Below, in pieces: positions 7,330 to 12,628 of a stretch of 12,628 nucleotides of DNA. Source of the DNA: Afipia sp. (GTDB lineage: Bacteria; Pseudomonadota; Alphaproteobacteria; Rhizobiales; Xanthobacteraceae); contig JAPLPA010000423.1 in NCBI GenBank assembly GCA_026400415.1, positions 1 through 12,628 on the forward strand. The letters are read 5' to 3'. The position numbers and the translations under genes were made by a program. Position 1 is the stretch's first letter; every line of letters begins with the position of its first letter. Below the pieces are notes generated by a model that was not told where the DNA came from, made no database searches, and saw nothing but the letters and a program-made list of their open reading frames with translations.

Positions 7330-7346
7330 CGTTGGAAAGAGACGTC

Positions 7347-7736
7347 ATGCAACAGCACGCTCCCGCGACACTGTCGCAGACCGCGATGCGAGGCCTCGCC
7401 TGCAAGTGTCCGCGCTGCGGCGAAGGCAAACTCTATGACGGGTTTCTCAAATTGCGGACGCGGTGCGAATCCTGCGGGCTCGATTACGGATTTATAGATG
7501 CCGGCGATGGACCTGCGATCTTCATCATCATGATCGCGGGATTCATCGTCGTGGCCGCCGCCCTGATCGTCGAAATCAAATATCAGCCACCGTTCTGGTT
7601 GCATGCCGCCTTGTGGATTCCGCTTATACTGGCCACAACGCTGTGGCCGCTGCGTGCGATGAAATCGTTGTTGATTGCCTTGCAATTTCATCACAAGGCG
7701 GCCGAAGGCCAATTGGTCATGCGCAAGCCCGAATGA
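7347..7736 (+). CDS. DUF983 family zinc-ribbon membrane protein
   Basis: The 129-residue protein starts with a four-cysteine zinc-ribbon-like knuckle, CPRCGEGKL (21-29) and RCESCGLDYG (39-48). The likely metal ligands are Cys21, Cys24, Cys40 and Cys43, and an extra Cys is at 19. Two membrane helices follow (about 57-77 and 84-104), then a basic tail. This architecture is DUF983. Its biochemical role is not established to my knowledge. The ATG at 7347 has a purine-rich GGAAAGAGA just upstream. Its stop overlaps the SURF1 start as ATGA, which ties it to oxidase assembly. No promoter is obvious in the 17 bases after the terminator, so expression must come from read-through or from a promoter inside ctaE. 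Confidence 0.9.
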   Translation: MQQHAPATLSQTAMRGLACKCPRCGEGKLYDGFLKLRTRCESCGLDYGFIDAGDGPAIFIIMIAGFIVVAAALIVEIKYQPPFWLHAALWIPLILATTLWPLRAMKSLLIALQFHHKAAEGQLVMRKPE

Positions 7737-8476
7737 CCCGTACGAAAAAATTAGCCGCGTCACGGCCGCGAAGTATCTGGGGCCTCGCCCTCATCGCTCT
7801 TGTAATGGTGTCGGTGCTGATTGGCCTCGGTGTCTGGCAATTGCATCGCAAAGACGAGAAGCGCGCGCTGATCGCGGCGCTTACCGATCGGCTGGCGGCT
7901 GCGCCCGTCCCGCTGCCGCCAAAATCGAAATGGAAAAATCTGAATCCCGCGCACGACGAATTCACACGCGTCAAATTTCAAGCGACTCTCTATACTCGCT
8001 CGCAGACAAAGGTTTACAGTACCGGCTCGGCGCTGCGAACCGACATTTCCGGTCTCGGCACGTTTGTCTTCGCGCCCGCGCGGCTGAGCGATGGGTCAGA
8101 TGTCGTCGTCAGTCGCGGCTTCGTGCCGGATGGCGCGGATATTCCGAAATTGATGCCGCAGGTATTTGAACTCACGGGATACCTTCGCTTTCCCGAAAAG
8201 GCCGGCTGGTTCACGCCACATGAGGACAGTTCAAAACGTCTCTGGTTCGTGCGCGATCCTGTGGCGATGGCGAGGGCCAGCGACTGGGGCGAGGTCGCGC
8301 CATTTTATATCGATCTGGAAAAGCAAATTCCTGCGGCGGCCCTGCCGAAAGCCGGTCCACTTGAGGTCCACCTGAAAGACGACCATTTGCAATATGCGAT
8401 CACGTGGTTTGGACTTGCGCTGGCCGTTGCGGCCTCATTCGGCGTTTGGCTGTTCGGTCAGCGGCGAACGCGATAG
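7733..8476 (+). CDS. SURF1 family cytochrome oxidase assembly protein
   Basis: SURF1 (Shy1 in yeast) assists insertion of haem a into subunit I. The 247-residue protein has the family topology: one N-terminal membrane helix (about 15-36), a large periplasmic domain, and a second helix (about 222-242). Conserved marks are GLGVWQLHRKDEK (31-43), VVVSRGFVP (124-132) and HLQYAITWFGLA (218-229). The start ATG overlaps the DUF983 stop by four bases, giving a firm start and indicating coupled translation. The protein ends in a short basic tail. Confidence 0.96.
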   Translation: MTRTKKLAASRPRSIWGLALIALVMVSVLIGLGVWQLHRKDEKRALIAALTDRLAAAPVPLPPKSKWKNLNPAHDEFTRVKFQATLYTRSQTKVYSTGSALRTDISGLGTFVFAPARLSDGSDVVVSRGFVPDGADIPKLMPQVFELTGYLRFPEKAGWFTPHEDSSKRLWFVRDPVAMARASDWGEVAPFYIDLEKQIPAAALPKAGPLEVHLKDDHLQYAITWFGLALAVAASFGVWLFGQRRTR

Positions 8477-8576
8477 CGATCCCAAAGCTGGGGTATGGCT
8501 TCTTGTGAGGGGGGAGCGCAGCCGATATGGTGCGGCTCGATTTCACCCGGCGTGAACTCGATCATCCATATTTATC

Positions 8577-8602
8577 AAAGGCTTATCTCGGCGTAAGCCT
8601 TT
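8577..8602 (+). promoter_or_regulatory. Perfect 9-bp hairpin abutting the thrC Shine-Dalgarno sequence
   Basis: AAAGGCTTA (8577-8585) and TAAGCCTTT (8594-8602) are exact inverse complements around an eight-base loop TCTCGGCG. The ribosome-binding sequence GGAGGG begins at the next base (8603). No T tract follows beyond TTT, so termination is unlikely. Stacking of the hairpin against the ribosome-binding site suggests control of translation initiation. A second, weaker stem AGCCG/CGGCT lies at 8520-8537. Confidence 0.55.
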
Positions 8603-8612
8603 GGAGGGCGAC

Positions 8613-10031
8613 TTGACGGTCTATATCTCGACCCGGGGCGAAGCGCCCAAACTTGGCTTTTGTGACGTAATGCTGACGGGGCTTGCCCGCGACGGCGGAC
8701 TTTACGTGCCTGAAGTCTGGCCGCAGCTCGACCGCGAGACCATCGCCGGATTTTTCGGACGGCCCTATTGGGAAGTTGCCGTCGAGGTGATCCAACCGTT
8801 CGTCGCCGGTGAAATCTCAGACGCAGACCTTGGGCGCATGGCCGCCGAAGCCTATGCGACGTTTCGTCATCCTGCGGTGGTGCCGCTCGATCAAATCAGC
8901 TCGCACCAATTTGTACTGGAGCTTTTCCACGGGCCGACGCTCGCGTTCAAGGACGTGGCGATGCAGTTGCTGGCGCGTTTGATGAACCATGTACTGGCCA
9001 AACGCAATCAACGCACAACCATCGTTGTTGCAACGTCCGGCGATACCGGTGGCGCTGCCGTCGATGCGTTCGCCGGTCGCGACAATGTCGATCTGATCGT
9101 ACTGTTCCCGAACGGACGGATTTCCGATGTGCAGCGGCGCATGATGACGACATCGGGTGCGGCGAACGTTCATGCACTCGCGATCGACGGTCATTTCGAC
9201 GATTGTCAGGGACTCGTTAAAGCTCTGTTCAACAATCACAAGTTTCGCGACGTTGTCTCATTGTCGGCTGTGAATTCGATCAACTGGGCGCGCATCGTAG
9301 CGCAGGTGGTTTATTATTTTACGTCCGCGGTGGCGCTTGGTGCGCCAGCGCGCGATGTCGACTTCACTGTACCGACCGGAAATTTCGGCGACGTTTTTGC
9401 GGGCTATGTTGCCAAGCGCATGGGTCTGCCAGTGCGACGGCTGCGTATTGCTTCGAACGTCAACGATATTCTGGTACGCACGCTCAAGACTGGAATCTAC
9501 GAGGTGCGTGATGTCCATGCCACCGCGTCGCCCTCGATGGACATTCAGATTTCCTCGAATTTTGAACGTTTGATCTTTGAGGCATCCGGTCGCGACGGCG
9601 CAGTTGTGCGTGCTTTGATGGGATCGCTGGCACAGTCAGGACGGTTTGTTTTGCCGGACGCAGTTCTTGCAAACATCCGCAAGGATTTCGATGCCGGACG
9701 CGCAGATGAAACCGAGACCAGCGTGGCGATCCGCACGCTTTGGCGCGAATGCGGCGATCTGGTCGATCCTCATACCGCTGTAGCGCTGGCTGTTGCCGAG
9801 CAAGACAAGCCGGTATCGACCGTGCCTAACATCGTGCTGTCCACTGCCCATGCGGCAAAATTTCCGGACGCCGTCGAGGCGGCCTGCGGAGTTCGTCCGG
9901 CGCTGCCGGTGTGGCTCGATGGACTCATGACGAAGCCCGAACAGATCAAAGTCATGAAAAACGACCAAAGCGAAGTCGAACGGTTTGTGCTCTCGGTCAG
10001 CCGCGCGGCCAAGCAAGGAGTGTCTCGATGA
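8613..10031 (+). CDS. thrC: Threonine synthase
   Basis: ThrC converts O-phosphohomoserine to threonine and phosphate using pyridoxal phosphate (PLP), the last step of threonine synthesis in the cytoplasm. The 472-residue length and N-terminal domain (YISTRGEAPKLGFCDVMLTG) match the longer class found in E. coli and fungi. The PLP lysine is Lys113 in HGPTLAFKDVAMQ. TSGDTGGAA (141-149) and PTGNFGD (254-260) are cofactor-phosphate binding blocks, and SPSMDIQISSNFERL (306-320) is also typical. I chose TTG 8613, because GGAGGG ends four bases before it. The in-frame TTG at 8601 overlaps that Shine-Dalgarno and is unlikely. The stop overlaps the next start as ATGA. Nothing links it functionally to the oxidase genes beyond conserved neighbourhood. 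Confidence 0.97.
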   Translation: MTVYISTRGEAPKLGFCDVMLTGLARDGGLYVPEVWPQLDRETIAGFFGRPYWEVAVEVIQPFVAGEISDADLGRMAAEAYATFRHPAVVPLDQISSHQFVLELFHGPTLAFKDVAMQLLARLMNHVLAKRNQRTTIVVATSGDTGGAAVDAFAGRDNVDLIVLFPNGRISDVQRRMMTTSGAANVHALAIDGHFDDCQGLVKALFNNHKFRDVVSLSAVNSINWARIVAQVVYYFTSAVALGAPARDVDFTVPTGNFGDVFAGYVAKRMGLPVRRLRIASNVNDILVRTLKTGIYEVRDVHATASPSMDIQISSNFERLIFEASGRDGAVVRALMGSLAQSGRFVLPDAVLANIRKDFDAGRADETETSVAIRTLWRECGDLVDPHTAVALAVAEQDKPVSTVPNIVLSTAHAAKFPDAVEAACGVRPALPVWLDGLMTKPEQIKVMKNDQSEVERFVLSVSRAAKQGVSR

Positions 10032-11317
10032 GTGTCGGTATCACCAAACTCGACTCAGGCCTGACCGTTATCACCGACACCATGCCGCATCTGGAAACGG
10101 CAGCGCTCGGAGTGTGGACCGGCGTCGGCGGCCGCGACGAGAAGCCAGACGAGCATGGCATGTCGCATCTCCTCGAACATATGGCGTTCAAAGGTACGAC
10201 GACACGAACTTCGCGTGAGATCGTTGAGCAGATCGAAGCCGTCGGCGGCGACCTCAATGCTGCGACTTCGACTGAGACCACAGCGTATTATGCGCGTGTG
10301 CTGAAAGCGGACGTGCCGCTGGCGCTCGACGTGTTGTCGGACATTCTCGCAAATCCAGCGTTCGAAGCCGACGAGCTTGAACGCGAGAAAAGTGTCATCG
10401 CTCAGGAAATCGGTGCCGCACAGGATACGCCGGACGATGTGGTGTTCGAGCATCTCAACGAGCTTTGCTATCCGGATCAGCCGCTCGGCCGCTCGTTGCT
10501 CGGGACACCGCAAACGCTGGCCGGCATCACGCGTGATGGTCTGCGTAACTACCTGACGACGCATTATCGCGGCCCCGAAATGGTCGTCGCAGCAGCCGGC
10601 GCGGTCGATCACAAGAAAGTTGTGGCCGAAGTTGAAAGGCGTTTTGCTAGTTTTGATGGCTCGCCATCGCCGAAGTCCGCGCCTGCGATGTTCGGAAAGG
10701 GCGGGTCACGTGTGATTCACCGCGATCTTGAGCAGGCTCATCTGACGCTTGCGCTAGAAGGCTTGCCGCAGAAGGACCTGGCGCTGTTCAGCCTTCAGGT
10801 CTTCGCCAATATTCTGGGCGGCGGCATGTCGTCGCGGCTGTTTCAGGAAGTGCGCGAGAAACGAGGCCTTTGCTATTCGATCTACGCTTTCCACGCGCCG
10901 TATTCCGACACCGGGTTCTTCGGTCTTTATACCGGGACAGACCCGAGCGACGCGCCCGAGATGATGGAAGTTATCGTCGATGAAATAAACAACGCGGTCG
11001 AGACGCTGACAGAGGCCGAAATCGCCCGCGCAAAGGCCCAGATGAAGGCGGGACTGCTGATGGCGCTGGAAAGCTGCAGCGCGCGCGCCGAACAGATGGC
11101 GCGGCATATTCTTGCCTATGGCCGCCCGCTCACGGCGGAAGAACTTGTAGCACGAATTGACGCCGTCAGCGTTGAGACGACGCAAAATGCGGCGCGTGGG
11201 CTCCTGAGCCGAAGCCGTCCCGCCGTGGTCGCGCTTGGCAATGGCCGCGGCCTCGACAATGCCGTGACGCTTGCCGAGGGATTGTCCCGGCCGAAGGCGC
11301 GGGCGATGCTTCATTAA
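10028..11317 (+). CDS. M16 family zinc peptidase (pitrilysin / mitochondrial processing peptidase-like)
   Basis: The 429-residue protein has the two-domain build of single-chain bacterial M16 peptidases. The inverted zinc motif HxxEH is His47-Leu-Leu-Glu50-His51, and the third ligand Glu127 (SVIAQEIG) lies 76 residues after His51, as in the family. The C-terminal half has the glycine-rich GGGMSSRLF (264-272) and the Arg278/Tyr283 pair (EKRGLCYSIYAF) used for substrate binding, so it looks active. Relatives in alphaproteobacteria are regarded as the ancestral form of the mitochondrial beta-MPP subunit; the natural substrates here are unknown. AAGGAG lies seven bases before the ATG, inside the end of thrC, and the start overlaps the thrC stop by four bases. 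There is no signal peptide, so it is probably cytoplasmic. Confidence 0.95.
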   Translation: MSVGITKLDSGLTVITDTMPHLETAALGVWTGVGGRDEKPDEHGMSHLLEHMAFKGTTTRTSREIVEQIEAVGGDLNAATSTETTAYYARVLKADVPLALDVLSDILANPAFEADELEREKSVIAQEIGAAQDTPDDVVFEHLNELCYPDQPLGRSLLGTPQTLAGITRDGLRNYLTTHYRGPEMVVAAAGAVDHKKVVAEVERRFASFDGSPSPKSAPAMFGKGGSRVIHRDLEQAHLTLALEGLPQKDLALFSLQVFANILGGGMSSRLFQEVREKRGLCYSIYAFHAPYSDTGFFGLYTGTDPSDAPEMMEVIVDEINNAVETLTEAEIARAKAQMKAGLLMALESCSARAEQMARHILAYGRPLTAEELVARIDAVSVETTQNAARGLLSRSRPAVVALGNGRGLDNAVTLAEGLSRPKARAMLH

Positions 11318-11397
11318 GTATTGCGACGGACACTGGTGAAGCCGTGAGTTTGCGCTAAACTCTGCGTCATCTCGTTTTAAAAACAAAGGTTGTGATC

Positions 11398-11985
11398 TTG
11401 GCTCTGTTTCGTCTGCCATCGGCGACGGCTCCAGCACTTGCTCCACAAGGGCAGGGATTGCTTCTGCGCGCGCCGGCGATGTCAGATTTCCCGCAGTGGA
11501 GTGAACTGAGAGAGCGAAGCCGAACCTTTCTGACGCCGTGGGAGCCGATATGGCCCTCGGACGATTTGACGCGTTCCGGATTCCGGCGGCGGCTGCGGCG
11601 CTACACCGAGGATATCGCCGAGGACCGCGCCTATCCATTCGTCGTGGTGCGGGAAGACGACAATGCGATTGTCGGTGGCGTAACGCTCGCCAATGTTCGT
11701 CGCGGCATCGTTCAGGCAGGCACCATCGGCTACTGGATCGGCCAGCCGTTTGTGGGCAAAGGTTACATGACGTCGGCGTTGCGTGTCTTGCTGCCGACGC
11801 TGTTCGGCGAACTCAATCTGCATCGCGTCGAAGCCGCTTGCATTCCCAGCAATCTCGCCTCGGTGAAGGTGCTCGAAAAATGCGGCTTCGCGCGCGAGGG
11901 TTTGGCGCGGCGATATCTGTGCATCAACGGTGTCTGGCAAGACCATTATCTTTACGGCCTGCTGGATGAGGATATTCGCGGTTAA
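11398..11985 (+). CDS. GNAT N-acetyltransferase, RimJ/RimL type
   Basis: The 195-residue protein is a GNAT acetyltransferase of the group that acetylates protein N-termini such as ribosomal protein S5 (RimJ). The substrate cannot be read from the sequence. The acetyl-CoA loop is QPFVGKGYMTSA (116-127), followed by the β-strand LHRVEAACIP (141-150) and the typical NLASVKVLEKCGFAREG (152-168). The N-terminal FLTPWEP (44-50) is characteristic of RimJ-like proteins. I prefer TTG 11398: AAAGG (11385-11389) lies eight bases before it, but only two bases before the in-frame GTG at 11392. The N-terminus then reads MALFRLP. The gap after the M16 gene is 80 bases with no clear terminator. Confidence 0.88.
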   Translation: MALFRLPSATAPALAPQGQGLLLRAPAMSDFPQWSELRERSRTFLTPWEPIWPSDDLTRSGFRRRLRRYTEDIAEDRAYPFVVVREDDNAIVGGVTLANVRRGIVQAGTIGYWIGQPFVGKGYMTSALRVLLPTLFGELNLHRVEAACIPSNLASVKVLEKCGFAREGLARRYLCINGVWQDHYLYGLLDEDIRG

Positions 11986-11999
11986 CCAGTGCGCTTGGG

Positions 12000-12058
12000 A
12001 AGGCGGTTTGATGCAGCTTGCGCCTTTGGATCGCCGCCTTTGGCCTGTTATAAGGCGC
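12000..12058 (+). repeat. Two overlapping inverted repeats before the lipoprotein gene
   Basis: AAGGCGG (12000-12006) pairs with CCGCCTT (12034-12040), and GCGCCTT (12020-12026) pairs with AAGGCGC (12052-12058). The two seven-pair stems interleave, so as hairpins they exclude each other; together they could form a pseudoknot. No T tract follows. It lies between the acetyltransferase stop and the lipoprotein start and may be a structured leader, a weak terminator or chance in GC-rich DNA. Confidence 0.35.
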
Positions 12059-12090
12059 AGCCTCACTTTTTGGACCCGCCGGAAGCGACC

Positions 12091-12628
12091 ATGAAAATCA
12101 ACGCAAAGCGAGCCGCCGGCGTGACGCTGGTCATGATTGCCGCGAGCGCTCTCTCTGGATGCGGTGGCGGCAGCATGTTCGGCTCATCGTCGGGGACCGG
12201 CTCCTCATCGTCCGTCGGCAGCCGTTTCAGTCAGTTGTTCGGATCGAACTCACAAGCGGCCACAACGTCCGACACTCCCGCAACGCCTTCAACTCAAGCG
12301 ACCGACAACAGCGACCTGACATGCCCGAGTGTGCAAATCCGGTTCGGTGCATCGACGTTGTCCGTCGGGCTGCCGGGTAAACCGGCGAGCGGAAACGATC
12401 TTCGTTATCAGGGCACGATCACCCGCACTGCGCGTGACTGCAATCTTACGAATGGACAGATCACGGCGCGCATTGGCATTCAGGGCAGGATCATCGTCGG
12501 CCCGGCGGGGGCCCCACCCACGGTGGACGTGCCGGTTCGCGTCGCAGTGGTGCAGGATGGTGCGCCGGAGAAAATCATTGCGACCAAGGCCTACAAGACA
12601 ACCGTCGAGTTGCCTGCGGGCGAACTCA
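12091..12628 (+). CDS. Putative lipoprotein, partial (C-terminus off the right edge)
   Basis: The frame is open from ATG 12091 to the window end (179 complete codons). The N-terminus is a lipoprotein signal: positive start (MKINAKR), hydrophobic core and the lipobox LSGC with the acylated Cys24. A Gly/Ser/Thr-rich linker follows (about 25-75), with no charged run except at the end. A folded domain then begins at Cys78 (TCPSVQIRFGASTL). Cys117 (ARDCNLTNGQ) could pair with Cys78, and the later part alternates like β-strands (VDVPVRVAVVQ). The residue after the acylated Cys is Gly, not Asp, consistent with outer-membrane sorting. GGAAG is five bases before the ATG. I recognise no named family; a similar protein at this position in related genomes is likely but unverified. 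Confidence 0.85.
   Translation, partial: MKINAKRAAGVTLVMIAASALSGCGGGSMFGSSSGTGSSSSVGSRFSQLFGSNSQAATTSDTPATPSTQATDNSDLTCPSVQIRFGASTLSVGLPGKPASGNDLRYQGTITRTARDCNLTNGQITARIGIQGRIIVGPAGAPPTVDVPVRVAVVQDGAPEKIIATKAYKTTVELPAGEL

Noticed and set aside
6365..7429. 354-codon minus-strand frame opposite ctaE
   Set aside because: It is antisense to a complete subunit III gene, runs through the intrinsic terminator and shows no family features.
10754..11638. 294-codon minus-strand frame opposite the M16 and GNAT genes
   Set aside because: Both plus-strand genes in this span carry complete catalytic motifs, so the antisense frame is incidental.
12137..12380. Two short plus-strand frames overlapping the lipoprotein gene
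   Set aside because: They are out-of-frame shadows; the lipobox frame from 12091 explains the sequence and runs off the window.
1..12628. Mobile elements, CRISPR arrays, tRNA or rRNA genes, phage or defence systems
   Set aside because: I found no transposase, long terminal repeats, regularly spaced repeats or RNA gene features; gene content is conserved housekeeping.

Overview
The window looks like chromosomal DNA from an alphaproteobacterium of the Hyphomicrobiales (Rhizobiales), most likely the Bradyrhizobium/Rhodopseudomonas/Nitrobacter/Afipia group. The reasons are the high-GC codon use, the strong resemblance of the proteins to what I remember of that group, and the gene order tldD - ialB-like - cox cluster - thrC - M16 peptidase - GNAT. 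The family assignment rests on recognition and not on a database search.

Left side (1-1592, minus strand): the first 315 codons of tldD run off the left edge, followed by a secreted IalB-family protein. A non-coding stretch of about 390 bases (1593-1984) separates this protein from the plus-strand genes. It must hold the divergent control region and contains a striking near-perfect 31-base dyad about 80 bases before coxB.

Centre (1985-8476, plus strand): a complete aa3-type cytochrome c oxidase cluster. It encodes subunit II (CuA), subunit I (haem a, haem a3-CuB), haem O synthase CtaB, a 65-residue single-span membrane protein, the CuB chaperone CtaG/Cox11 and subunit III. A textbook intrinsic terminator follows subunit III. 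A second, translationally coupled pair then encodes a DUF983 zinc-ribbon membrane protein and SURF1. Together these genes make the oxidase subunits and insert haem a and CuB. Haem A synthase (ctaA) and the Sco copper chaperone are not in the window.

Right side (8477-12628, plus strand): thrC (threonine synthase) has a leader with a 9-bp hairpin abutting its Shine-Dalgarno sequence. Then come an M16 processing-type peptidase overlapping thrC by four bases, a RimJ-type N-acetyltransferase, and the start of a lipoprotein gene that runs off the right edge. Three genes (ctaB, thrC, the acetyltransferase) are best read from TTG starts.

This is mostly an ordinary, conserved core region; I see no mobile element, CRISPR array, tRNA or rRNA. 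The points most worth a second look are a Leu in place of the first His of the TldD HExxxH metal motif, the dyad before coxB, and the thrC leader with its hairpin and small upstream reading frame.
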